DNA from: Maritimibacter sp. HL-12
GTDB taxonomy: Bacteria; Pseudomonadota; Alphaproteobacteria; Rhodobacterales; Rhodobacteraceae
Length of the DNA: 64,000 bases
Assembly: GCF_900177545.1 (NCBI RefSeq)
Contig: NZ_FXBQ01000001.1
Span: 806,001-870,000, forward strand
Reading direction: 5' to 3'
The position numbers were made by a program, and so were the translations under genes. The notes under the pieces are model-generated. The model ran no database searches, was not told where the DNA came from, and saw only the letters and a program-made list of their open reading frames with translations. Positions 37,084-45,373 of the stretch are shown piece after piece; positions within the stretch are counted from its first letter, which is position 1, and every line of letters starts with the position of its first letter.

Positions 37084-38099
37084 TGCGGCTACGGACAGTA
37101 TCGCGCCTTGGCCTTCTGACGGCGGCGGTCGTCGCCGGCTTCGTGACAAGCCTTGCGCTCGGATCGAGCCTGATACCCCCCGGGCGGGTGCTGGCTGCTC
37201 TCTTCGGCGAGGGCGCGCGGATGGACGAGGTGATCGTCTGGACACTGCGCTTGCCCCGGGTGCTGCTGGCCATCCTTGCCGGGGCGGCGCTCGCGCTCGC
37301 CGGGGCGCTGCTGCAGCGCGTGACCCGGAACCCGATGGCCGCCCCCTCGATTCTCGGCATCACGGATGGCGCCGCCCTCGGCGTGGTTTCCTTCCTGTGG
37401 GTCTTCTCCGATGAGGCCAACCGCCTGACCGTGTCGATCCATTGGCAACCGCTCGCCGCCGCAATCGGTGCCTTTGGCTTCGCCCTGATCGCGGGCGGGC
37501 TCACCCTTGCCGATCCCCGTGGACGCGGGCCGTTGCGCCTGATCCTCTACGGCATCGCCCTCGCCGCACTGGCCAAGGCGGCGGTGACACTGGTGATGAT
37601 CATCGGGCCGGTCTACCGCGCAGGGCAGGCGCTGACATGGCTTACCGGGACGATCGGTGCGGCGCACTGGGGCGATGTCGCCGTGGTTGCGGCGGGCCTC
37701 GCGGTCGCGGCCCCGGTGCTCGCATGGCTCAATCTGCCTCTGCGTCAACTTGCGCTCGATCCACAGACGGCCGCTGCGACGGGGCTTCCGGTCGGCCGCA
37801 CTCAAATCGTCCTTCTTGCGATCTCCGTCGCCCTGACCGCTCTTGCCGTATCGCAGGTGGGCGCGGTCGGCTTCGTCGGGCTCATTGCGCCGCACGCGGC
37901 CCGTCTGGTCATCGGCGCTTTCGCACCCGGATACCTCGTCGCGACGGCGCTCATCGGCAGCCTGCTGGTGCTGGGCGCCGATACCCTCGCCCGCCTGATC
38001 GCGGCCCCGCTCGAACTGCCCGCCGGGGCGATCACCGCCCTGATCGGCGCGCCGCTCTTCCTGACCCTCTTGATCCGAAGGCAAGGCACCCATGGCTGA
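37080..38099 (+). CDS. Siderophore ABC importer permease 2 (FecCD family)
   Basis: 339 residues with about nine hydrophobic segments and the signatures LRLPRVLLAILAGAALALAGALLQ and VGAVGFVGLIAPHAARL. It pairs with the preceding permease. Start ATG overlaps the first permease stop (ATGA), and the end overlaps the ATPase start by 8 nt, so the three genes are translated as a unit. As in other iron importers, the two permeases are diverged copies. Confidence 0.9.
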   Translation: MMRLRTVSRLGLLTAAVVAGFVTSLALGSSLIPPGRVLAALFGEGARMDEVIVWTLRLPRVLLAILAGAALALAGALLQRVTRNPMAAPSILGITDGAALGVVSFLWVFSDEANRLTVSIHWQPLAAAIGAFGFALIAGGLTLADPRGRGPLRLILYGIALAALAKAAVTLVMIIGPVYRAGQALTWLTGTIGAAHWGDVAVVAAGLAVAAPVLAWLNLPLRQLALDPQTAAATGLPVGRTQIVLLAISVALTALAVSQVGAVGFVGLIAPHAARLVIGAFAPGYLVATALIGSLLVLGADTLARLIAAPLELPAGAITALIGAPLFLTLLIRRQGTHG

Positions 38100-38883
38100 T
38101 ATCCTCGCCCGAATGACCCAGATCACCGCCGATTATGACGACCAGACGGCGCTCGACGCGATTGACCTCGACTTGCCCGAGGGAAAGGTCATCGCCTTCT
38201 GCGGCCCCAACGGCAGCGGCAAATCAACGGCCCTGCGCGTCTTGAGGGGCCTGCATCGCCCGAGTGCAGGGGCAGCGTCGGTGGCAGGACGCCCGCTGAC
38301 CGACTGGGAACCGCGCGCCCTTGCCCGCGAAATCGCCATGCTGAGCCAGTCGCCCGAAGCGCCCGACGAGATGAGCGTGGCCGATCTTGCGATGATGGGG
38401 CGGTTTTCTCACCGCAGCCGGTTTTCTGCCCCCTCTGCCGCCGATCACGCGACCGTCGAGCGTGCCCTCAAGGCCACCGGCATGACCACACTTGCCGACC
38501 GCGCGCTGGGTCATCTTTCCGGCGGCCAGTTGCAACGGGCATGGATCGCGATGACCCTGGCACAAGACAGTCCACGGATCTTCCTCGACGAACCCACCAA
38601 CCATCTCGACATCGCCCACGCGCTCGAAGTGCTCGATCTCGTGGTCCGGCTGAACCGATCCGAGCACCGTAGCTTCGTTCTCGTCCTGCACGATCTGAAC
38701 CTCGCGATGCGCTACGCCGACGAGGTCGTGCTGTTCAGACAGGGCCGCATCGCCGCCCAGGGCCCGACCGAAGCGGTCATGACCTCGGAAACCATCGGTT
38801 CGGTGTTCGAAATCGACTGTGACGTTGTCACGGTGGCCTCCGGCGAACGCTTCATCATGTCGCGTTCAAGGGCGAAACCGTAA
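38092..38883 (+). CDS. Siderophore ABC importer ATP-binding protein (FepC/FecE type)
   Basis: 263 residues. Walker A GPNGSGKST, Q-loop MLSQSPEAPDEMSV, signature LSGGQLQRAWIAMTLAQ, Walker B IFLDEPTNHLD and switch histidine LHDLNLAMRYAD are all standard for FepC-type ATPases. It drives the two FecCD permeases. It is the last gene of the iron operon; the next gene is convergent and 59 bp away. Confidence 0.92.
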   Translation: MADILARMTQITADYDDQTALDAIDLDLPEGKVIAFCGPNGSGKSTALRVLRGLHRPSAGAASVAGRPLTDWEPRALAREIAMLSQSPEAPDEMSVADLAMMGRFSHRSRFSAPSAADHATVERALKATGMTTLADRALGHLSGGQLQRAWIAMTLAQDSPRIFLDEPTNHLDIAHALEVLDLVVRLNRSEHRSFVLVLHDLNLAMRYADEVVLFRQGRIAAQGPTEAVMTSETIGSVFEIDCDVVTVASGERFIMSRSRAKP

Positions 38884-38942
38884 GGCGTGCGGCTCGCGCG
38901 CACCGATCCATCCGTCGCGGCGATCAGGCACCATCCGGTACG

Positions 38943-40343
38943 TCAAATTCCCAGGTCATGATAGGCCAGCGCGATATCCTCGATCGCAAGAACATAGCCC
39001 GCGCGCCTCAGGGTCTTGAGCGATGGATCTTCAGCCAGCCTGTCGGCCATGCGGCGATAGGCAGCGCGGATCATCTCTTCGAGACCAGAGCGAACCAGAT
39101 CGAGTTCGGTCCCGGTTTCCGACAGGTCCTGGCGGATCTTGGCCGGGATCGCCTCCGCCCGCGCCGCTTCGATCAGATCGGCCACGTGGCTGAACCGCCG
39201 CTGCGAGATGCGCCGCTCCATCAGGCCAAACGGCATGTGGGTCAGGTTCTTGACCCACTCGAAGTAACTGACGATCACGCCGCCCGCGTTGGCGCAGAGA
39301 TCGGGGATCACCTCGACGCCGCGCTCCGAGAGGATGGCATCGGCATCGAAGTCGATCGGGCCGTTGGCTGCCTCGACGATGATCTTCGCCTTGATGGCAT
39401 GGGCGTTGGCTGCGGTGATCACCCCCTCCTGTGCGGCCGGGATAAGGATATCGCAATCGACGCAAATCGCCTCCGGCGCGGGCAACTCAACCTGCCCCTG
39501 GTGGAACGTCTGGATCCCGGCACCCTTCGCAAGATGCGCCGCCAGCGCCTCAACATCGATCCCGGACTCGTCGAACAGGCAGCCGTCGCGCTCGAGCACG
39601 CCCGTGACCCTGACACCGAACTCGCGGGTCAGCGTCAGCGCGGCGTGGGAGCCGACGTTGCCGAAACCCTGGATCACCACGCGCGCGTCGCGCAGATCAT
39701 CCTTGCGCCCCGACCGTTCGAGGTGTTCGGCGAGAACATAGGCAACGCCGCGTCCGGTGGCCTCCGTCCGCCCGGCGATCCCCCCGCGCGACAACGGCTT
39801 GCCGGTGACGCAGGCCGCGGCGTTCAGCGTCTCAAGCGGCGAGATTCGCCGGTACTCGTCGGCCATCCACGCCATTTCGCGCTCGCTCGTTCCCATGTCG
39901 GGGGCCGGCACGTTGCGCCCGGGGCTGATCAGCCCGCGCCGCGCAAGCTCCTGGGTGAAGCGCCGGGTGATCTTCTCGATCTCCGCCTCGGACCAGTCGC
40001 GCGGGTCGATGCGGAGCGCGCCCTTGGAGCCGCCGAAGGGAACCCCCGACAAGGCATTCTTCAGTGTCATCAGCGCCGCGAGCGCCTCGACCTCCTCCCC
40101 GTTCGCGTCGGCCGCGTAGCGGATGCCGCCCTTGACCGGCTCGACATGCTCGGAATGCACCGCCCGCCAGCCGGTGAAGCTGATCAACTCGCCGCGCAGC
40201 CGCACCCCGAAGGTGACACGGTAGATCGAGTTCGTCGCCTTGATCCGCTCGGCAAGCCCGGGCGGCAGTTCGATATGGTCGAATGCCTGGTCAAAATGCG
40301 CCTCGACACTGTCGAGGAAAGTGGAGCCGGGCTGGGATGTCAT
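38943..40343 (-). CDS. Glutamate dehydrogenase (Glu/Leu/Phe/Val family)
   Basis: 466 residues from the ATG at 40343 (AAGGA ribosome site). The substrate lysines and glycines are visible in PVKGGIRY and PFGGSKGAL, with the catalytic aspartate in NVPAPDMGT, and the C-terminal Rossmann fold in VIQGFGNVGS. It interconverts glutamate and 2-oxoglutarate with NAD(P)H and ammonia. It stands alone on the minus strand. It is divergent from an IclR regulator that may control it: related TGTTC/GAACA elements occur in the promoter gap. Confidence 0.9.
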   Translation of the reverse strand: MTSQPGSTFLDSVEAHFDQAFDHIELPPGLAERIKATNSIYRVTFGVRLRGELISFTGWRAVHSEHVEPVKGGIRYAADANGEEVEALAALMTLKNALSGVPFGGSKGALRIDPRDWSEAEIEKITRRFTQELARRGLISPGRNVPAPDMGTSEREMAWMADEYRRISPLETLNAAACVTGKPLSRGGIAGRTEATGRGVAYVLAEHLERSGRKDDLRDARVVIQGFGNVGSHAALTLTREFGVRVTGVLERDGCLFDESGIDVEALAAHLAKGAGIQTFHQGQVELPAPEAICVDCDILIPAAQEGVITAANAHAIKAKIIVEAANGPIDFDADAILSERGVEVIPDLCANAGGVIVSYFEWVKNLTHMPFGLMERRISQRRFSHVADLIEAARAEAIPAKIRQDLSETGTELDLVRSGLEEMIRAAYRRMADRLAEDPSLKTLRRAGYVLAIEDIALAYHDLGI

Positions 40344-40488
40344 GGCGGATCCTTCCAGTCGGGAGATTTCGATATCGCCAAACGGGGCTCGCGCTTGGCG
40401 GGAGGACCAGATGATGCCACGATGGACCCGGTCAGGCATGGCATTGACCAAGGTTCACGGGCAACGCGTTCGGTCGGCCTCAATCTGA

Positions 40489-40497
40489 TTGAACACA
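40489..40497. promoter_or_regulatory. TTGAACACA element near the glutamate dehydrogenase promoter
   Basis: This 9-mer is the exact reverse complement of TGTGTTCAA at 40714-40722 in front of the IclR gene. Sharing of the element suggests that the IclR protein controls both divergent genes. Inference from a short match. Confidence 0.35.
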
Positions 40498-40574
40498 GTC
40501 CTGCACCCCGAAGTCAACGTCGTTGTCCAATCGCCGAGATGACGGCAGGGGCGATGAACCGAAGCTCGATCCCT

Positions 40575-40649
40575 CGACAGGCGAGGCCTGTCCACGAGAA
40601 AGGCCAGACCCGATCCTGATGAGGATCTGCCGCGGCGGGATTGAACCAC
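40575..40649 (-). other. Structured stretch with a tRNA T-arm-like fragment
   Basis: Within the 398-bp gap, 40633-40649 read on the minus strand gives GGTGG-TTCAATC-CCGCC, which fits a tRNA T stem-loop exactly. A matching acceptor strand, an anticodon arm and a CCA end were not found, so it is at most a tRNA remnant. Two further perfect hairpins lie beside it: GACAGGC/GCCTGTC at 40575-40591 and GATCCT/AGGATC at 40611-40626. No protein gene is supported in this gap. Confidence 0.3.
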
Positions 40650-40695
40650 CCGCTCCAAACCGGTCAGTCCGAAAAAGAGCTTTCGGCCACCATTG

Positions 40696-40730
40696 TGTTC
40701 TATTATGGCATGTTGTGTTCAAATATGTTC
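40696..40730 (+). promoter_or_regulatory. Three phased TGTTC repeats before the IclR gene
   Basis: TGTTC occurs at 40696, 40716 and 40726, exactly two and one helical turns apart, ending 11 bp before the IclR start codon. IclR-type regulators such as PcaU and PcaR bind sets of phased repeats, so this is a good candidate for an autoregulatory site. Confidence 0.5.
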
Positions 40731-40741
40731 AACTGGATGTC

Positions 40742-41560
40742 ATGAACGAAGACCCCACACCCGATAAAGCGAGCCCCGATTACTCGGTGCCTCCCGTTGA
40801 ACGCGCCTTCAAGGTGTTGCGGTTCATAGCGGCGGGAAACCGATGCCAGAACACCAACCAGGCTGCCAAGGAGATCGGGATCAACCGGACCACGCTGATC
40901 CGCCTCCTTGCAACGCTGGAGGCGGAGCGGATGATCGACCAGATCCCCGAGCGCGGCGGCTACCGTCTTGGCACCGGGCTCATCACGCTTGCCTCGTTGG
41001 CGCTGAACGAACGTGGCCTGGTGCCAACGTCGCGCCCGGTCTTGCGCAGGCTGGTCGAAGAATTGAACCTGTCGGCCCATCTCGGGGTCCGGGACGGCCG
41101 CGAGATCGTCTATCTTGCGCGCGAGACGCCAAACTCACATCTCGCGAGCATGGTCCGCGAGGGCACCCGGCTTCCCGCACATGCAACGACGATCGGGCGC
41201 ATCCTGTTGGCATCGCTCGGGGCGCGCGACCTCGAAGAACTCTACGCCGGCAAGACGCTCGAGGCCTATTCCGAAAAAACCCGCACCTCGCTTGAAGATC
41301 TGCGCGAGCAGTTGGAAAGAGACAGGTCGCAGGGGATTTCCTGGAGCGTGGCCAATTTCGAACCGGACATCGGGTCGGCCGCCGTTGCGATCTACGATCA
41401 CCAGGGCCAGGCGATCGCCGCGATCAATGTTACCGGGCATGCCAGCGCCTTCGCCGCGGATGCACCGCTCGTCGGACGGATCGAAGCGACGCTGAAGGCC
41501 GCGGCGCGCGATATCTCCGAGGCGCTCGGCTATCGCGGCTGGGGCGCAGAACAGATGTGA
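40742..41560 (+). CDS. IclR-family transcriptional regulator
   Basis: 272 residues from the ATG at 40742; the frame is open upstream but without protein character. The N-terminal winged helix (about 18-80) contains NQAAKEIGINRTTLIRLLATLEAERM, and the C-terminal effector domain (about 95-265) shows GTRLPAHATTIGRILLA, both typical of IclR. Such regulators control aromatic, acetate or amino-acid catabolism and repress or activate on binding a small metabolite. It faces the end of the large catabolic operon (6-bp gap to the pentapeptide gene) and is divergent from the glutamate dehydrogenase gene, its most likely target besides itself. Confidence 0.9.
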   Translation: MNEDPTPDKASPDYSVPPVERAFKVLRFIAAGNRCQNTNQAAKEIGINRTTLIRLLATLEAERMIDQIPERGGYRLGTGLITLASLALNERGLVPTSRPVLRRLVEELNLSAHLGVRDGREIVYLARETPNSHLASMVREGTRLPAHATTIGRILLASLGARDLEELYAGKTLEAYSEKTRTSLEDLREQLERDRSQGISWSVANFEPDIGSAAVAIYDHQGQAIAAINVTGHASAFAADAPLVGRIEATLKAAARDISEALGYRGWGAEQM

Positions 41561-41566
41561 TCGCGC

Positions 41567-42169
41567 TCAGGTGTAGGTATATCCGAACGCCATCTCGACA
41601 TCTCCGGCGCGCAGCGGCGCATTGCCCAACCGCGCCCCGCGCAGCCAGAGCCGACCGTGCACTTGAGTGCCCGCAAGGTCGGTCGCCGACGGCAAGCGCG
41701 CATTGTGGCACCACAAACCGCCCATGAACTCGCTTCGCGCAAGCCGCGCGGAACCCGAAACGGCGACGTCTTCGAGCGAGAAATTCCCGTTGCAGGTGAC
41801 GCCCGAGGCATCGATGCCCGCGGCAAACCGGGCGCGGTCGAACCGGGCGATCCCGCGGAACTCGGCACCGCCAAAACCCGCCTCGCCTGCGAACGCCGCG
41901 TCTTCAAACCGCGCGTCGGAGCAGAACAAGGCACCGTCGAACAAGGCCATGGCATCGAACTCGGCACCGATGAACCAGCTCATCCCCTCAAACCGCGCGC
42001 CCCGCGCGTCGATCCCCTCGACAAATCGCGCACCGGAGAAATCGACCCCGGACAGCGTGAGTCCGGAGAGATCGAGCCGGCCTGAACAGGTGATCCCCGC
42101 GAAACCACTGTGTGAGCCGTGGCGGAATGGTGCCATGAGCGCCGCCCGGATCTCGGCCGGATCGGTCAT
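41567..42169 (-). CDS. Pentapeptide-repeat-like protein at the end of the catabolic operon
   Basis: 200 residues composed largely of degenerate A(D/N)LxX-type pentapeptides (for example GARFEGMSW, GALFCSDARFEDAAF and AEFRGIARFDRARF), which should fold as a right-handed quadrilateral beta-helix. It has no signal peptide and no enzyme motif. Its start overlaps the flavodoxin stop by 4 nt, so it is translationally coupled to an electron-transfer gene. Pentapeptide proteins act as DNA-mimic gyrase protectors or scaffolds; which applies here is unknown. Confidence 0.75.
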   Translation of the reverse strand: MTDPAEIRAALMAPFRHGSHSGFAGITCSGRLDLSGLTLSGVDFSGARFVEGIDARGARFEGMSWFIGAEFDAMALFDGALFCSDARFEDAAFAGEAGFGGAEFRGIARFDRARFAAGIDASGVTCNGNFSLEDVAVSGSARLARSEFMGGLWCHNARLPSATDLAGTQVHGRLWLRGARLGNAPLRAGDVEMAFGYTYT

Positions 42170-42633
42170 GCCGGTGCACCAAGGCGTTCCTCGGCCTCCG
42201 CCAAGACCTGTTCGGCCCAGGGAAACGCGATGTCCTCGGCCAGGTCGGGCCCGGAGGCATCATGTGCAATTCGGTCGCCGATCTGCCTTGCCCCCCGGGC
42301 GATCATCAGTTCAGCAAGGCGCTTCGGTCCGCCGTTGAACGTCTCGTGATACTCGCTGTCGCCCAGGCCGAAGATCGCGAAATGCACGTTCGAGAGATCG
42401 GGACCGGCCTTGTCGATGGCCTCGGCGAACGGCTGGGCCGACGCGGGCAACTCGCCGTCGCCATATGTCGAACAGACCAGCAGGTAGAACCTTGTCGGAT
42501 CGAGCGCGGTCGGGTCGGTATCGGCGAGGTTGTCGCAGGTCACGTCATGCGCGGCGTCGAGTTCGGCCTGAATGTCTTCGGCCAGCATCTCGGCGTTGCC
42601 GGTTTCCGTTCCATAGAGAATGCTGATCTTCAT
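42166..42633 (-). CDS. Flavodoxin
   Basis: 155 residues with the FMN phosphate loop YGTETGNAE at residues 8-16, the ring-binding loops CSTYGDGELP and FGLGDSEYHE, and no other domain, so it is a short free flavodoxin of the MioC type. It carries one or two electrons at low potential. It overlaps the reductase gene upstream and the pentapeptide gene downstream by 4 nt each. Since no ferredoxin is encoded in the operon, this protein is the best candidate to reduce the Rieske oxygenase of the same operon. Confidence 0.9.
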   Translation of the reverse strand: MKISILYGTETGNAEMLAEDIQAELDAAHDVTCDNLADTDPTALDPTRFYLLVCSTYGDGELPASAQPFAEAIDKAGPDLSNVHFAIFGLGDSEYHETFNGGPKRLAELMIARGARQIGDRIAHDASGPDLAEDIAFPWAEQVLAEAEERLGAPA

Positions 42634-43868
42634 CTGCTCGTCGCTCCTTCAATTGCGGCCATCGTCATGCCCGTGCGCGTCGGGATCTTTATCCGGCACC
42701 GCCCCTGCGACGGGGCGGCCGTTTCGGCGGCATCAATGCGACACCATCCGTCGTAATCCACGATCCCCGGTCGACCGTCGAACAGGCCGCGGCCCGGCTT
42801 CGCGGGACTGGCGGAAATCTCCGCGAGAATGCGCCCCGCGAGCGCTTGCGCATCGGCCCGGTTGTCGGGGATCGTGCCGCGTGGCCCTCGGCGGAACCAG
42901 CCGGTGGCGTAAAGCCCGGGGGCGAGCGCACCCGCCTCGCGATCCGCGGCCGCGGCAATGAGGGCCTCGCGCGGCAGGTCGTCCGCCGGGCCGAAGCCGA
43001 TCGCAGTCAGCACCGAGCTGCAGGCGATATGTTGCGCGTCGCCCGCAGCGGTTGAAAACCGCATGCCGGTCACTTTCCCCGCCGCGCCAAGCACCTCGGC
43101 CGGCGTCAGCTCGAACCGGAAGTCGATCTTGCGGGGACCGTCGCCGTGGCCGTCAATCACCGCCAGCGCGTCGAGACGTTTGGCCGCCTCGTCGTCGGGG
43201 GCCTCGCCGGCACCGATCACACGGATCGACACGCCGCCGAGCTTCGCCAGTTCCTTGATCATCACCGGATCGAACTTCGCGCGGGCAGCGGGCGACCGGC
43301 CCGTGACCGTGATCGTTTCGATCCCGCTCCGCGCCAGCCAGTCGCTCGGCCCCGGCCCGAGATCGGACCCGGCCAGCTCTTCGGGTTGCTTGGCCAGCAG
43401 GCGCAGCAGGTCGATCGCCACGTTGCCGTTGCCCACGATCAGCGGATGGGACCCCAGATCCGGCAGCGCCTCGGCGTCGGGGTGTTCGTAGAGCGCGCGG
43501 GTAATCCGCCCGGCACCGTAGACGCCTTCGAGATCGCCGCCGGGCACCCCGAGACGGTTATCCACCGACATCCCCGCCGCCAGCACCACGACATCGTAGG
43601 CGGCCCGCAGATCGTCGAGCGATATGTCACGCCCGATGCAGAGATTGCCGAAGAACCGCGCGCCCTGCCGCTCGAAGACACGGGCAAACTGGCGGGTGAC
43701 GGCCTTCGTGCCCTGGTGATCGGCAGCCACGCCGTAGCGCACCAGCCCGTAAGGCACCGGCAGCGCGTCGATCAAATCGACCTCCAGATCCGGCGCGGCC
43801 TTGAGCAGCGCCTGGGCGAGGAAGCAGCCGGACGGTCCCGCCCCGACGATGGCGATCTTGCCGGTCAC
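42630..43868 (-). CDS. Ferredoxin/flavodoxin-NADP+ reductase, adrenodoxin-reductase (FprA) type
   Basis: 412 residues with the FAD-binding GAGPSGCFLA at residues 8-17, the family stretch PYGLVRYGVAADHQGTK, and a second nucleotide-binding site (VGNGNVAIDLLRLL). The C-terminal GWFRRGPRGTIPDNRADA, which contacts FAD, is also typical of FprA and mitochondrial adrenodoxin reductase. It moves electrons from NADPH to a ferredoxin or flavodoxin. Coupled by 4-nt overlaps to the aldehyde dehydrogenase and flavodoxin genes, it should form the start of the electron chain for the operon's Rieske oxygenase. Confidence 0.9.
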   Translation of the reverse strand: MTGKIAIVGAGPSGCFLAQALLKAAPDLEVDLIDALPVPYGLVRYGVAADHQGTKAVTRQFARVFERQGARFFGNLCIGRDISLDDLRAAYDVVVLAAGMSVDNRLGVPGGDLEGVYGAGRITRALYEHPDAEALPDLGSHPLIVGNGNVAIDLLRLLAKQPEELAGSDLGPGPSDWLARSGIETITVTGRSPAARAKFDPVMIKELAKLGGVSIRVIGAGEAPDDEAAKRLDALAVIDGHGDGPRKIDFRFELTPAEVLGAAGKVTGMRFSTAAGDAQHIACSSVLTAIGFGPADDLPREALIAAAADREAGALAPGLYATGWFRRGPRGTIPDNRADAQALAGRILAEISASPAKPGRGLFDGRPGIVDYDGWCRIDAAETAAPSQGRCRIKIPTRTGMTMAAIEGATSR

Positions 43869-45373
43869 GACGACACCGCCGCGCCGGCCCAGGGCAGCGG
43901 CGCGCCCGTCAGATCGGTGTAGAAGCTCTTTTGCCGCATGTAGGCGCGCAGGCCCTGCCGGCCCTTCTCGCGCCCCATACCGCTCGCGCCGTCGCCGCCG
44001 AAGGGAGTCGAAACCGAGAACTGCTTGTAGGTGTTGTGCCAGACCGTGCCCGCCTCGATCGCGCCGCCAACCCGCCAGGCGCGGGGGAAATCGGGGGTCC
44101 AGATCCCGCAGGCAAGACCGTATTCGTTGTCGTTCGACTGCGCGATCACGTCATCCTCGTCGTCGAAGGGCAGAACCGCGAGCACCGGGCCGAACACCTC
44201 GTCGCGGCAGAGCCGGGCGGTGTTGGGCAGCCCCGCGAGGATCGTCGGCAGGTAGTAGCTGCCGCCCGCATAAGCCGCGCCTTCCGGCGCGCGCCCGCCG
44301 GTGAGCAACTCGGCCCCGTCCTCCAACGCGCGCGCCACATGCGCGGCCACCTCGGCGCGGTGATCGATGTGAATGAGCGGCCCGATCTGGGTGGCGTCGT
44401 CGAACGGGTGGCCGACCACGAGCCGCTCCGTCGCCGCCACCAGGCGGCTGACGAATTCATCGTAGATCCTGCGCTGAACGAAAAGCCGCGAGCCGGCGAT
44501 GCAGCTTTGCCCGGTCGATGAGAAGATGCCATAGAGCACGCCGGCGAGCGCTTGATCCATGTCGGCATCCTCGAACACGATGGTCGGTGACTTGCCCCCA
44601 AGCTCGAGGCTCACCGGCATCAGCTTCTGTGCCGCCTTCACCGCGAGCGCGCGCCCGGTTTCGGTGCCGCCGGTAAAACTGACCTTGGCGATATCCGGGT
44701 GCTCGACAAGCAGGTTGCCAATCTCGCGCCCCGAGCCGGGCAGCACCGAGAACAGCCCCTTGGGCAGCCCCGCCTGATCGACGATCCGGGCCAGTTCCAG
44801 CGCGGTGAGCGGCGACCATGAGGCGGGTTTCAGCACCACCGCGTTGCCCGCCGCGAGCGCCGGGGCGACCTTCTGGGCGTCCGATGCAATCGGCGAGTTC
44901 CACGGCGTGATCGCGGCGACGACACCCAGCGGCTCGTGCACCGACAGCGTCATCGACGGCCCGCGCCGGGTGGTGATTTCCTCGTCCATGGTCTCGAGCA
45001 CCGCGCCGAAGTAGCGGAAGGTGCCCGCCGCGGAGGCCGCGAGCGCGCCGGTCTCGCGCAAGGTCTTGCCGGTGTCGCGCGACTGGATGCGGGCGATCCG
45101 CTGGGCATTGGCCTCGATCCCGTCGGCGATCCGGTAGAGAAAACGCGCGCGTTCGTGCGGCTTGAGCCCGCGCCAAGCCGGGTCGGCCTGCGCCGCCTTG
45201 GCCCGCGCGATCGCGTCTTCGCCATCCTCGGCACTGGCACCCGCAAGCACCCGGTTCAGGCTGCCATCGGCCGGAAAGACCGATGTGATCTCGGCCCCGC
45301 GCCCCGTGCGCCACTCACCACCAAGGTAGAGCTTGCCTTCCGGCAGGTCGTTTTCCACGTCGCCATCCTTCAT
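43865..45373 (-). CDS. NAD(P)-dependent aldehyde dehydrogenase
   Basis: 502 residues with catalytic cysteine C291 (GQSCIAGSR), general base E257 (LELGGKSP) and the cofactor motif SFTGGTETG. Style is that of betaine/aromatic-type aldehyde dehydrogenases. In the operon it would oxidise the aldehyde made by the ThDP decarboxylase-type enzyme or by ring-fission steps. It starts on the last base of the aspartate-dehydrogenase-like gene and overlaps the reductase gene by 4 nt. Confidence 0.9.
   Translation of the reverse strand: MKDGDVENDLPEGKLYLGGEWRTGRGAEITSVFPADGSLNRVLAGASAEDGEDAIARAKAAQADPAWRGLKPHERARFLYRIADGIEANAQRIARIQSRDTGKTLRETGALAASAAGTFRYFGAVLETMDEEITTRRGPSMTLSVHEPLGVVAAITPWNSPIASDAQKVAPALAAGNAVVLKPASWSPLTALELARIVDQAGLPKGLFSVLPGSGREIGNLLVEHPDIAKVSFTGGTETGRALAVKAAQKLMPVSLELGGKSPTIVFEDADMDQALAGVLYGIFSSTGQSCIAGSRLFVQRRIYDEFVSRLVAATERLVVGHPFDDATQIGPLIHIDHRAEVAAHVARALEDGAELLTGGRAPEGAAYAGGSYYLPTILAGLPNTARLCRDEVFGPVLAVLPFDDEDDVIAQSNDNEYGLACGIWTPDFPRAWRVGGAIEAGTVWHNTYKQFSVSTPFGGDGASGMGREKGRQGLRAYMRQKSFYTDLTGAPLPWAGAAVSS

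Noticed and set aside
40575-40730. Intact tRNA gene between the glutamate dehydrogenase and IclR genes
   Set aside because: A T-arm-like segment exists, but no acceptor partner, anticodon arm or CCA end could be found.
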